A stretch of 64,000 bases of DNA, taken from NCBI GenBank assembly GCA_030522415.1, contig CM060113.1, positions 1,247,559 to 1,311,558 on the forward strand, written 5' to 3'. The position numbers were made by a program, and so were the translations under genes. This document shows positions 36,692 to 46,518 of this stretch, in pieces. Source of the DNA: Channallabes apus. Lineage: Eukaryota > Chordata > Actinopteri > Siluriformes > Clariidae. Under the pieces are notes generated by a model that ran no database searches, was not told the DNA's origin, and saw only the letters and a list, made by a program, of their open reading frames with translations. The number at the start of each line of letters is the position of its first letter. Position 1 is the first letter of the stretch.

Positions 36692-36904
36692 GAGAGAGAG
36701 AGAGAGAGATTGTCTTTTGTCTGTACTCTGCTGCCCCCTCGTGGCCATACTGTTTTAAAAAACAAAACATACTGTACACAAAAAAGGAAAATAAGAAATA
36801 AATTGAATTTAAAAATCTTCAAAAGGATTCTTAAAATGTAAAAGGAAAAAAAGCCTGGGTTGGGGTGTTTACATCATTACACTGGGTTGGGGTTCATCTA
36901 CCTC
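34956..36904. other. no gene recognised; CA, GA and GT tracts
   Basis: (CA)n at 35628-35660, (GA)n with GCGA interruptions at 35759-35912, (GT)n at 36273-36333, (CT)n at 36470-36506, and (CA)n-(GA)n at 36649-36712. No exon recognised. Confidence 0.55.
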
Positions 36905-37998
36905 ATATCAGACACGTGGGGGAGGGGAGTGAGAGGTGTAATAGGGGTGAGAGGTGCAGGTGAGGGGTGTGAGGTGTAGGTGAGAGGTGTGAGGTGTAGG
37001 TGAGGGGTGTAGGTGAGGGGTGTAGGTGAGGGGTGTGAGGTGTAGGTGAGGGGTGTGAGGTGTAGGTGAGAGGTGTAGGTGAGGGGTGTGAGGTGTAGGT
37101 GAGAGGTGTAGGTGAGGGGTGTGAGGAGTAGGTGAGGGGTGTGAGGTGTAGGTGAGGGGTGTGAGGTGTAGGTGTGAGGTGTAGGTGAGGGGTGTGAGGT
37201 GTAGGTGAGATGTGTAGGTGTGAGGTGTAGGTGAGGAGTGTGAGGTGTAGGTGAGAGGTGTAGGTGAGGTGTAGGTGAGGGGTGTGAGGAGTAGGTGAGG
37301 GGTGTGAGGTGTAGGTGAGGGGTGTGAGGTGTAGGTGTGAGGTGTAGGTGAGGGGTGTGAGGTGTAGGTGAGATGTGTAGGTGTGAGGTGTAGGTGAGGG
37401 GTGTGAGGAGTAGGTGAGGGGTGAGAGGTGTAGGTGAGGGGTGTGAGGTGTAGGTGAGGGGTGAGAGGTGTAGGTGAGGGGTGTGAGGAGTAGGTGAGGG
37501 GTGAGAGGTGTAGGTGAGGGGTGTGAGGTGTAGATGAGGGGTATGAGGTGTAGGTGAGGGGTGTGAGGTGTAGATGAGGGGTATGAGGTGTAGGTGAGGG
37601 GTGTGAGGTGTAGGTGAGGGGTGTGAGGTGTAGGTGAGGGGTGTAGGTGAGGGGTAGGTGAGGGGTGTAGATGAGGGGTATGAGGTGTAGGTGAGGGGTG
37701 TGAGGTGTAGATGAGGGGTATGAGGTGTAGGTGAGGGGTGTGAGGTGTAGGTGAGGGGTGTGATGTGTAGGTGAGATGTGTAGGTGAGAGGTGTAGGTGA
37801 GGGGTGTGAGGTGTAGGTGAGGGGTGTGATGAGTAGGTGAGGGGTGAGAGGTGTAGGTGAGGGGTGAGAGGTGTAGGTGAGGGGTGTGAGGTGTAGATGA
37901 GGGGTATGAGGTGTAGGTGAGGGGTGTGAGGTGTAGGTGAGGGGTGTGAGGTGTAGGTGAGGGGTGTGAGGTGTAGGTGAGGGGTGAGAGGTGTAGTA
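36905..37998. repeat. 20-bp minisatellite GTGTAGGTGAGGGGTGTGAG
   Basis: About 54 imperfect copies over 1.1 kb. Units of 18, 20 and 28 bp and shortened GTGTAGGTGAGGG units alternate. The 397-codon minus-strand frame is a pure HTPHLHLTPLTYTS repeat and has no independent coding evidence. Confidence 0.95.
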
Positions 37999-38009
37999 GG
38001 GCTCGGCTG

Positions 38010-38560
38010 GTGGATGTGTGGATGCTGCTGGTTGTTGTTGAAGGTGTTGATGGTGTTCAGAGAGACCCTGATGATCTTTTCTTTTGGACACTGTCCTCTT
38101 CCTGTCCCAGCTGGTCAGGATGCTCCGTCATGTCCCTGAGAACTGCAGCTATCCCGTCCTTTTTGTCCAGAGAAAGACGGATGGCAGCAGATACGACGTT
38201 TCCTGCTAAGCAGTTCGGGGAGGAGGCCGTGCTGAAATGGTTCCGTGTGCTGGGAGAAACTGCACTTTATGTGTTTTACGACTGATCGTTTGAAGCGCTT
38301 TATGATGAAAGGTGTAAGTGTGACGGTCGAAACTCTTCAGACGAGGATGATTTCTTCGGGACAGGGATGAGGACGGTGGTATTGAAGTGGGCAGGGACGA
38401 CTGTCTGGGTGTCTGTAAGGACGTCTGATCAGGACATTCCCTGAGCATCTGGCCAGGTGTGTAGTCCAGACCCACAGCTGTTCCTGTTACCTCCAGACAG
38501 AGAGACTCCCTGATGTCTACTGCAGACAGGAAGTACATCGACACTGGGAGGTCAGGCCGG
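38010..38560 (-). pseudogene. Rex1-like LINE fragment
   Basis: On the minus strand, 38340-38400 encodes an HFNTTVLIPVPKK-like segment in one frame, which is the RT N-terminal block of the LINE family also present at 7.1 kb. The part below 38290 is less clear and may be unrelated sequence. Frames are broken. Confidence 0.5.
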
Positions 38561-38784
38561 GAAGAGACTGTCTTTTTTTTCTTTACTCAGTAAAAACAAT
38601 TATAAATCGTGGTTTGAAGTTTTATTTTTGTTTTATTGCTAGATTTTGTGATAAGAAGCTCATCAACTTATTCAGTCAGAGCTTTACAAACACCTGAAAA
38701 CATCAGCTCTCACACACTCACATCTGGAAATATAACGTTTTTACACAAAGCTGCCAAAGAGACACCAGAGCAGAGCACTCACAT

Positions 38785-38925
38785 TCACATTTACATTCAC
38801 ATTTACATCTACATTTAGGCATTTGGCAGATGCTCTTATCCAGAGCGACTTACATTTTTATCTCATTACACATCTGAGCAGTTGAGGGTTAAGGGCCTCG
38901 CTCAAGGGATCTTATAAACCGGATC
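38785..38925 (+). repeat. widespread teleost interspersed repeat
   Basis: Carries ACATTTAGGCATTTGGCAGA and CTCTTATCCAGAGCGACTTA, then GGCCTCGCTCAAGGG. This is a motif set that recurs throughout teleost genomes. A minus-strand piece is at 58060-58117 and a tail piece at 60848-60955. I do not assign it a class. Confidence 0.7.
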
Positions 38926-39099
38926 GAAAAATGTATTTGACTTAATTTGACCTTGCATGTGTTTTCATGTGTGCTTAAAATTGTTAATGAATATAAAAGT
39001 TGCTTTTTGATAAATTACAAGAGTTGTACATCCACTACACATCATTATAATGAACAGAGACATCTGTGTTCGAGCGTAATCCATAACTAATGGCGAGAG

Positions 39100-39165
39100 C
39101 TTTATGGTCCTTTATAGTGTCTGTAAAACTCTGGAGGGGTGCCAATACTTTGTCCAAATTAACAG
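39100..39165. mobile_element. possible Tc1-like 3' end
   Basis: Contains GGAGGGGTGCCAATACTTTG, similar to Tc1-like terminal sequence. A partner end may be the TTGGCACCCC at 31118, but that is too far away to be the same copy. Confidence 0.3.
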
Positions 39166-39217
39166 ATGGGTTCAGTTAGTCATTGTACATCTTGGAATGA
39201 TCTAAATGGAAGAGGAG

Positions 39218-39220
<3 letters not shown>

Positions 39221-39275
<55 letters not shown>

Positions 39276-39376
39276 GTGTGTGTGTGTGTTTTGTGTTTCT
39301 CTTGGTTCTTCATTATTACTTAATTTCTGTCCTGCAATTGTTGCATCATGGAGAATTACACTAAGCTAATGAACTG

Positions 39377-39453
<77 letters not shown>
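39221..39453. repeat. two (GT)n microsatellites
   Basis: (GT)n at 39221-39290 and 39380-39453. Confidence 0.95.
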
Positions 39454-39457
<4 letters not shown>

Positions 39458-39788
39458 AGTAAGTGTGCGTATGTTGAATTGCTCACAAATGAACAATGTT
39501 AAAAATAAACCCAGTAGATAGAGATTGCGTGAGTTATCACAAAAAACAACTTTTTAATTAAAAAATAACAATTCAATAGTTTTAATAGGAAGCAGGATAC
39601 AGAAATGTGACGAAAGAGTAATTACATTATTATTTTATTTATTTCATTAAACAATACTGTGTATATATTTAGTTATTATAAACTGTATGTTTTGCACCTT
39701 TTTAAGTAATATAACTCACAGCAGGACTTTTTGTCTAAAACTTAAATATAACTTAGATTATAAATACAAATATTCCTGTAATTAATTA

Positions 39789-40098
39789 CAAACCGGATTC
39801 CAAAAAAGTTGGGACACTAAACAAATTGTGAATAAAAACTGAATGCAATGATGTGGAGATGGCAAATGTCAATATTTTATTCAGAATAGAACATAGATGA
39901 CAGATCAAAAGGTTAAACTGAGAAAATGTATCATTTTAAAAGAAAAATATGTTGATTCCAAATTCCACGGTGTCAACAAATCCCCAAAAAGTTGGGACAA
40001 GTAGCAATAAGAGGCTGGAAAAAGTAAATTTGAGCATAACGAAGAGCTGGAAGACCAATTAACAAGAAGAAGTCCCAACTTTTTTGGAATCTGGTTTG
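39789..40098. mobile_element. 310-bp MITE with 26-bp terminal inverted repeats
   Basis: Left end CAAACCGGATTCCAAAAAAG and right end CTTTTTTGGAATCTGGTTTG are inverted copies over about 26 bp with one mismatch. TA dinucleotides flank both ends (39787-39788 and 40099-40100), which fits a Tc1/mariner-type TA duplication. The second AAAAAGTTGGGACAAG copy at 39987 is a subterminal repeat. No transposase. Confidence 0.85.
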
Positions 40099-40100
40099 TA

Positions 40101-40191
40101 GATTGTTATAAGATCAGCTTTATATTATAGACAATGGATTCACATCCAAAGGTATGTATTTCTGTAAATAATCTATAAAACATCCACAACA

Positions 40192-40235
<44 letters not shown>

Positions 40236-41094
40236 CCATCTTTTTCCCAACACATTATCATTATTTATATGAACATTTAGATTAAACTACAGCAGAAAGC
40301 TGAGCCCCTTACATCTCTGTGCTCCAGGGGGCGCTGTGTCACAGGTGACCCTGCTGTCTGACCCAGACATCCTAAGAAGCTGGAGTGTGTGAGAGGAAGC
40401 ATGTGACTGTGCTGTAATGTACATTCGAGGTTTTATTAGCCGACTCGGAGTAGCAGTGGTTTTGCCTTTTAACGGCTCGACATTAAGCCGTGGTCTTGTT
40501 GTGGTCCTCTACAAGCTTCTGCTCTTCCTCAGGCTACAGCATGTTCACGCCGCAAAGCCAAGCGAGCTAAACTCAGATTTATTGATAGAGCCTTTGCTGT
40601 TAAGATTATTTCTTTTACATGGCTAAGATCAGATTGCAGAACCTGTATCAATCCTGAGTAACACAAAAGAACAATTAATGACGCCGGGATCGTCAGCGTT
40701 TGCAGTTTAAGTTGATGTGAATTCAGTTAGACTGGTGTACAGTGAGACTGGTGTACAGTGAGACTGGTGTACAGTTAGACTGGTGGGTTCTGTTGGAGTG
40801 ACAGCTGCTGCTTTAGTACGGTGGAGTGTGTGGAGTCACAGTCAAGGTCACTCTTTCATGTCTGTGTTCAGTCAGTTTCTCCAGCACAGAATTGTGACAA
40901 TCATCAACCTGGAGTGAATTCTGATTTGACTGTTCAGACTGAGATCAGAGAGCAAAAAATCTCATTCTAAATCTAAATCTGATTAAGGAGCACATCTGGA
41001 CACGGCTCAGATCGGATTAAAAAGATCAGATTCCAGGTTATTTAGTTCGGTAGTTTTCGTGTTTCTGTTAATTTATGTTGTAAGTTCATGTTGC
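40101..41094. other. no gene recognised
   Basis: (CA)n at 40194-40232. An 18-bp tandem (GACTGGTGTACAGTGA) in three copies at 40728-40782. Confidence 0.5.
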
Positions 41095-41192
41095 ATGTAG
41101 CACCTGGTCCTGGAGGAACCTCGTTTCGTTTCACTCTGTACTAACTGTATATGGTTGAAGTGAAAATAAAGCCTTTGAACTTGAACTTGAAT
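41095..41192 (+). mobile_element. Rex1-like LINE 3' terminus
   Basis: TGTAGCACCTGGTCCTGGAG ... GAAAATAAAGCC followed by the short tandem TTTGAACTTGAACTTGAA. A polyadenylation-like motif plus a 6-bp tandem tail is typical of Rex1/CR1 LINE ends. Confidence 0.65.
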
Positions 41193-41249
41193 TGTGCCAT
41201 TTGTTATAAAACTATAAAAGCAGAACTGAGTCACATACTAGAAAAAAAT

Positions 41250-41269
41250 TACACACACACACACACACA

Positions 41270-41317
<48 letters not shown>
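41250..41317. repeat. (CA)n microsatellite
   Basis: CA run interrupted by CATTCACA. Confidence 0.9.
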
Positions 41318-41318
<1 letters not shown>

Positions 41319-41389
41319 GTATTTCTCTGAGATTCAGCTCAGGGCTTTTTGATAATCACTGTAATACATTTTTTGGTTGTCTTTTAGAT

Positions 41390-41600
41390 GTTGCCACTTT
41401 AGAGCGCTGTCCTGCTGACCTTTCACCTTCCCGCCTGATGTGTTCGGTCAGTATTTCTAGATAATACTACTTCCTCATCATGTCATGAGTTCCTTTTCGA
41501 GCAACACACCTCTACAAAATGATGCTGCCAACACCATGCTTCACAGATGGTGAACCTTCTCCAATCAGGTGATTAGACCTAACAGTAGCAAGTCAAGACA
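41390..41600 (-). pseudogene. Tc1-like transposon relic
   Basis: Minus strand contains GAAGCATGGTGTTGGCAGCA, the decayed HGG(G)S region of Tc1-like transposases. Flanking frames are shattered. Confidence 0.45.
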
Positions 41601-41644
41601 AGACAAAAGTGAAAACCATAAAACTATAAGTTAAACTATAAAAA

Positions 41645-42370
41645 AAGGCCTTAGTGTTGCTAGATCAATGTATCTCTCCACTCTGATAGAAAATAACAAA
41701 ATATTATAGATCTGTTATAGAATATTATATAGAATATTATAGAATACTGTAGCTACGAATAAGACAACTGCAGAAATACATACAGCATCCAGTAGTCAGG
41801 ACTTTTGAATAACAAAATCGTAAATACTGAGGGAAAAAAATTCAGGCTTTGAAACCAGATAATTTAATTGATACAGATGATAAACTAACTACATCAGCTC
41901 AGAAGCTAGAAAACTTTACTGCCCTTGAAGAGAATGAACTAATTTCTCATAATTCTTAAGGACGGTATTAGTTTTCGTTGTTATGCTGATGACACACAGT
42001 TATACACTTCAGCAAAACAAGATGATGAAAACCAGCTTAATAAAGTTGAGCAATGTGTGCAGGACCGCATACAGCTAGGAGTAAAATCTTAGATCACAAA
42101 CTAGTTCATGCTTTTATCACGTCTAGGTTGGACTATTGTAATGCCTTACTGTCTGGTTGTTCAGTTAGGTGCATAAACAAGCTTCAGCTAGTCCAGAATG
42201 CAGCAGCGAGAGTCCTCACTAGAACCAGAAGATATGAGCACATCACCCCTATCCTATCTTCACTGCATTGGCTCCCTGTGAAATTTCGCATTGATTTTAA
42301 AATACTACTCTTGACATATAAAGCATTAAATGGTCTCGCCCCGCAGTATCTGAGCGAACTGCTAGTGTCT
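41645..42370 (+). mobile_element. L2 LINE with several internal deletions
   Basis: L2 RT segments occur in order with pieces missing. The pre-RT region is at 41645-41960, the YADD block at 41973-42060 (GTTATGCTGATGACACACAG), and the C-terminal RT block at 42100-42370 ([20 protein letters not shown]). It ends abruptly at CTGCTAGTGTCT. It keeps the 18 bp (DYCNAL) that the 49.6 kb copy has lost. Confidence 0.85.
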
Positions 42371-43026
42371 AAGGTGAAGAATGCCAGTAGAGGCAGCGTA
42401 GCGCCCGCAAGGGCCGAAGCATGACTGGCGAAAGCGTGGACGAGCTTGCTGATTACCTTCAAACGCTCGGACCTTGGGTTATTGACCCCGCAGAGTCGAT
42501 CCGTCCCCATTGGTGATTGGTCCAATCGGATGTAGTTGCGGGGCTTCAGCCACATCTTGTGGGGTTCCCCCTTTTGTGCATACATTAGCCTGATGTTTCT
42601 GCTGTCTGCTTATTTTCAACATTTTCTTATTATGTACACCTTGATATCTTGCACACTCATTCATACCTTCACCTAATTAAAGGGGTTTGTCTGAAATAAT
42701 ATCTATGCCATATGCTTCTTTGTTCGTTGAGCCACAAGGAAAAAACAAGGGACACCCCATGTCCTGGGGTCAATGAGAGTGTTTATCGAATCGACGATTT
42801 ATACCATTGTGTCCGAGTTTAATTCTAGGCATCTGGTCTCAGTGCACCTCCAGGCAGAGCAGACTTCCTGTCCCAGACTTAGTTAAGTTTCCCGCTACTT
42901 CATTTCACAGATGCTGCTTTGGGTTTGCAAATTAAATAAGGTAATCAAGATGGCGTTATTCAGCTGACAGAGGGGTTCTGGAATGTGATCGATTGATTGT
43001 CACATGTACACATGTGACTGCAGTCA
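42371..43026. other. unclassified segment replacing L2 sequence
   Basis: The sequence between the L2 RT fragment and an L2 3' end is GC-rich at first, with small potential hairpins (GCCCGCAAGGGC). It then becomes AT-rich, with GTCACATGTACACATGTGAC (a palindrome) near 42998-43017. It is not recognised as any element I know. Confidence 0.4.
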
Positions 43027-43323
43027 CGCCATAGTTCAGGACTGGAGTTTCCTACAGTCTACCTGATCCTCCAATAACCAACTGGACTCCATATGAACTT
43101 CTCCACATCTCCTGTTATACTGAACTTCCAGCCTCCTAACACACAGTATGAGTGCAGATCAATCCCTGCTATCCGTTATCACCCAGATGAGGATGGGTTC
43201 ACTGTTCATCAGGGACGATTTGATCATTCTGATTCACACACACTCACATCTCATACACACTTCAATAATTTTTGATTGTGTAAAGCTGCTTGGCGACAAT
43301 GACAACTGTTAAAAGTGATTGAA
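43027..43323 (+). mobile_element. L2 LINE 3' end, second subfamily
   Basis: 3' UTR with CACCCAGATGAGGATGGGTT, TTGTGTAAAGCTGCTTGGCG and the tail GATTGAATTGAATTGAAAA. An internal stretch (CCTGTTGAGTCTGG to the CTCACCAGGG region) is deleted relative to the copy at 27.0 kb. Confidence 0.85.
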
Positions 43324-43559
43324 TTGAATTGAAAAACCAAGAGCTTAAATAAGGATACTTAGGAACAGACCGCACTGAACTGAACTCATCTGTGAAATAA
43401 CACACACTCGTGACAGCACACAGTGTACGTCCCATAACACACCAAATAATCCAAAGCTTCACCTGCAGTGGTGTCCCACTAGGGGGCAGCCCTGACACTG
43501 ATCACCTCCACACTGGGTGGATTTTTAAAATCCCAGCCTTAAAACAGAAGCTTACTGTG

Positions 43560-43817
43560 ATGCATGTAGATTAACCACAGAGGTACAGACTCTGGGACCT
43601 GTTGCCTTCAGTTCCTTCTCCGGTTCCTTCTCCGGTTCCTTGGTCTTGGGTCTGTGTCCTGCCAGATGTTTTATATTTTAGTGTGCTGATGTTCGTACAG
43701 ACGCTTTTGGTATCTTCAGTTGTTTGGAAGTTGTTTTAATGGAAGCTCAGATGAGTGAAGAGCCACAGTTTAACTTTCTGGTGTTCATCAAATCTTCTCA
43801 TGGTGTCTAATTGCAGG
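43560..43817 (-). pseudogene. probable Tc1-like relic
   Basis: Textural match to the 3' half of Tc1-like elements on the minus strand (a GAAGAACCGGAG-like repeat and a TTCCAAACAACTGAAGATAC region). No intact frame. The LTR element below inserted at its edge. Confidence 0.35.
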
Positions 43818-43822
43818 CACTT

Positions 43823-44175
43823 TGTGACGGTTGACCCCTAGAGGGCGCCTAACGCCCGTTTATATTTTTGGTTGTTGTTTTGTTGTGTTTCATGTTTAAC
43901 TTCATTTCCCAGTTTGCACCTCGGTCAGGTGACGTAGAAGCTCACCTGAACCGAGGTAAGCCAATTATTATTTGATTATGTTTAGTTAGTATAAATAGCC
44001 TGACTGAATCTCAGTCAGGCGTCTAGCATTTGTTGGTGTAGTTTAGTTTGTGTTGGAGAGTATATGTTTTGTGTTTGAAGTTAAAATAAAAAAGAGACTT
44101 TGTTAAACCGTCAGCTCGCCTCCGCGATCATGCCTCGCACACACCTCCGACGCAGACAGAGTAGGAATCATGACA
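43823..44175 (+). repeat. 5' LTR, 353 bp
   Basis: Starts TGTGACGGTTGACCCC, ends AGGAATCATGACA. Contains an imperfect inverted repeat (43918-43957), TATAAATAG (43990-43998), a perfect 10-bp hairpin (43998-44020) and AATAAA (44085-44090), the order expected for U3, R and U5. Confidence 0.9.
43918..44020 (+). promoter_or_regulatory. LTR promoter: U3 hairpin, TATA box and R hairpin
   Basis: ACCTCGGTCAGGTGA (43918-43932) pairs with TCACCTGAACCGAGGT (43942-43957) with one bulged base. The loop contains GACGT, so TGACGT resembles a CRE/ATF half site. TATAAATAG follows at 43990-43998. GCCTGACTGA (43998-44007), loop ATC and TCAGTCAGGC (44011-44020) form a perfect stem about where transcription should start. 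Confidence 0.6.
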
Positions 44176-44298
44176 GAATGCTAGACCGTACAAGAGGCAT
44201 GGCGGAGGATTTCCCCCTAAACAATCTTTGGGGGGGGGGGACTCATCATATCTAACGAGCTGGCGGAACTGCTGGAGGCCAGCGAGGAGCACGGCGAG

Positions 44299-45894
44299 AT
44301 GGAGGTTTGGCAAGGCTGGGGAAACTGTGGGCACATCGAGCCGGCGAGCGCACGGGAGGACAGCGTGACAGCCAGAGAGGAAATGGCGATGCGAAGCTGG
44401 GAAGGCTGCGGGCCCGTCATCCTGCGCACACCACCGAGAAGTGTAGCGGCCGAGGGAGAGACGGGAGGATTCTACAGGCAGTGGGCAGAACGCAACGAGG
44501 AGTGCATCCATGACCTGCGCGAGCAGGTGCTGCAGCTCCAACTGCAGTTCGTCCAGGTTCGGGAGAACCAAGCTGTAGTCCCGGAAGCGATCCCTTTCTC
44601 GGATCTGGACGATGCACTCCTCCCCCGGCCACTGCCTGAAGGCGGCGCGGACAGCACGCTTCCCCCGCCACCAGACCTGAGCATGGAGGACTGGACGCCG
44701 CAGTGGCACGGCGACAAGGTAGGCTTTTACAGGCAGTGGGCGGAGTCCAACCAGGAGCGCATTCGTGACCTGCGCGAGCAGGTGCTGCAGCTCCAACTGC
44801 AGTTCGTCCAGGTTCGGGAGAACCAGTCTGTAGCCCCGGAAGCGATCCCCCTCCCGGATCTGGACGATGCGCTCCTCCCCCGGCCACTGCCTGAGCCTGT
44901 CGTGGAGGAAGTCTGCGCACCGTGTCTGCGCGAAGAGCAAAACGGCGGGTCCATCATCCAGTCTCCGTGCAAGCTAGGGAGCGTTCTCCTTCCGCCTCCC
45001 CCAGGCTTCGTGGACAGCGAGCTAGCATGTCAGCAGCCGCTGACCGACGCACCCGTTCTGCCGCCGCCTTCCGGGTTCGAGGACAGCGAGTTAGCGTGTC
45101 AGCAGCCGCTAACCGACGCACCTGATCTGCCGCCACCTCCCGACTTCGAGGACAGCGAGTTAGCGTGTCAGCAGCCGCGGTCCCACACACCCGTTCTGCC
45201 GCCGCCTCCCGGCTTTGAGGACGACGTTGAGCCGACGAGCGCACTGCACGCTCCCACGCCGCCGTCGAGCGCACTGCACGCTCCCACGCCACCGTCGAGC
45301 GCACTGCACGCTCCCACGCCGCCGTCGAGCGCAGTGACCGCTCCCACGCCGTCGTCGAGCGCAGTGACCGCTCCCACGCCGTCGTCGAGCGCAGTGACCG
45401 CTCCCACGCCGTCGTCGAGCGCACTGCACGCTCCCACGCCGTCGTCGAGCGCACTGCACGCTCCCACGGCGCCGTCGAGCGCACTGCACGCTCTCACGCC
45501 GTCGTCGAGCGCAGTGACCGCTCCCACGCCGTCGTCGAGCGCAGTGACCGCTCCCACGCCGTCGTCGAGCGCAGTGACCGCTCCCACGCCGTCGTCGAGC
45601 GCAGTGACCGCTCCCACGCCGTCGTCGAGCGCAGTGACCGCTCTGCCACCGCCGTCGTCGAGCGCAGTGACCGCTCTGCCACCGCCGTCGTCGAGCGCTC
45701 TGCCACAGCCGAGCACGTCTCCCGCTCTGCCACCGCCGAGCACGTCTCCCGCTCTGCCACCGCCGAGCACGTCTCCCGCACGTCTCCCGCTCCCGCTTTT
45801 GTTGTGTTTCATGTTTAACTTCATTTCCCAGTTTGCACCTCGGTCAGGTGACGTAGAAGCTCACCTGAACCGAGGTAAGCCAATTATTATTTGA
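44299..45894 (+). CDS. proline-rich repeat protein of LTR element
   Basis: This open frame of 531 codons fills the interior of the LTR element, and I do not recognise its function. Residues 57-115 and 142-200 are two near-identical modules (GFYRQWAE, then DLREQVLQLQLQFVQVREN, then DLDDALLPRPLPE). Each could form a short amphipathic or coiled-coil helix. Residues 228-310 hold repeats of DSELACQQPLTDAPVLPPP. From about 314 to 480 come roughly 17 tandem decapeptides SALHAPTPPS or SAVTAPTPSS (30-bp DNA units), then PSTSPALPP units. The last 45 residues or so are read from the 3' LTR because a deletion fused interior to LTR, so the natural C-terminus is unknown. The frame also extends upstream. 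An ATG at 44200 would be in the same frame but for a G11 run at 44230-44240, where one G too many shifts it. Codon use is GC-rich, unlike the flanks. It might be a gag-like remnant or captured host sequence. Antisense frames here are shadows. Confidence 0.55.
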   Translation: MEVWQGWGNCGHIEPASAREDSVTAREEMAMRSWEGCGPVILRTPPRSVAAEGETGGFYRQWAERNEECIHDLREQVLQLQLQFVQVRENQAVVPEAIPFSDLDDALLPRPLPEGGADSTLPPPPDLSMEDWTPQWHGDKVGFYRQWAESNQERIRDLREQVLQLQLQFVQVRENQSVAPEAIPLPDLDDALLPRPLPEPVVEEVCAPCLREEQNGGSIIQSPCKLGSVLLPPPPGFVDSELACQQPLTDAPVLPPPSGFEDSELACQQPLTDAPDLPPPPDFEDSELACQQPRSHTPVLPPPPGFEDDVEPTSALHAPTPPSSALHAPTPPSSALHAPTPPSSAVTAPTPSSSAVTAPTPSSSAVTAPTPSSSALHAPTPSSSALHAPTAPSSALHALTPSSSAVTAPTPSSSAVTAPTPSSSAVTAPTPSSSAVTAPTPSSSAVTALPPPSSSAVTALPPPSSSALPQPSTSPALPPPSTSPALPPPSTSPARLPLPLLLCFMFNFISQFAPRSGDVEAHLNRGKPIII

Positions 45895-46094
45895 TTATGT
45901 TTAGTTAGTATAAATAGCCTGACTGAATCTCAGTCAGGCGTCTAGCATTTGTTGGTGTAGTTTAGTTTGTGTTGGAGAGTATATGTTTTGTGTTTGAAGT
46001 TAAAATAAAAAAGAGACTTTGTTAAACAGTCAGCTCGCCTCCGCGATCATGCCTCGCACACACCTCCGACGCAGACAGAGTAGGAATCATGACA
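45797..46094 (+). repeat. 3' LTR lacking its first 55 bp
   Basis: Matches 43878-44175 at 297 of 298 positions by eye. The first 55 bp of the LTR, including the TGTGACGG terminus, are absent and the PSTSP repeat region joins directly at CCCGC/TTTTGTTG. This is an internal deletion after or during insertion, since the outer duplication is intact. Confidence 0.9.
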
Positions 46095-46099
46095 CACTT

Positions 46100-46463
46100 T
46101 TACAGTTTAGGGGAAATTTTCATTGTTTAAGGAACATTCTGGATGATTCCTTAATTATTAAATCAGTTATTTAATTTCCCTAATCATGAAACAACTCGTT
46201 TTGCCCAGTGAGGAGGGAACAGTACATGAGCACAGAGCAGAGGAGAAATAAATAATGTCCATAAGATCATTTCTAAAAGCAGTCAGAGTAGCATTAATCT
46301 TATACATGGGGAAATAGTAAAGACTGATGTCATTAATTTAAATAGACTTTAACAAGAAAAGAGAAATCACATGAAAGGAGACTCCCATTAAAGAAAGGCA
46401 CAAAACACCGACATATTGTGCTCATATTTATCCAAAGAAACGACATAAATACAAGTGGAATCT

Positions 46464-46518
<55 letters not shown>

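Larger units (their letters stand above)
43823..46094 (+). mobile_element. young non-autonomous LTR retroelement with proline-rich ORF
   Basis: Two direct LTRs (43823-44175 and 45797-46094) enclose a 1.6-kb interior, and a 5-bp duplication CACTT flanks the whole (43818-43822 and 46095-46099). Over the shared 298 bp I find a single difference (AAACCGTC against AAACAGTC), so the insertion is recent. The interior has no protease, reverse transcriptase, RNase H or integrase motifs. Instead it holds a long repeat-rich ORF. No primer-binding site complementary to a tRNA end is obvious after 44175, and the purine tract expected before the 3' LTR is gone. Family membership (Ty3/gypsy-like) is suggested only by the 5-bp duplication and TG...CA ends. 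Confidence 0.85.

Noticed and set aside
36898..38091. 397-codon minus-strand frame rich in HTPHLHLTPLTYTS
   Set aside because: Pure translation of the 20-bp minisatellite, with no independent gene signal at either end.
44128..45824. Antisense frames across the proline-rich ORF (up to 270 codons)
   Set aside because: GC-rich 30-bp repeats leave the antisense open. The sense frame has the modular conservation and LTR orientation, the antisense does not.
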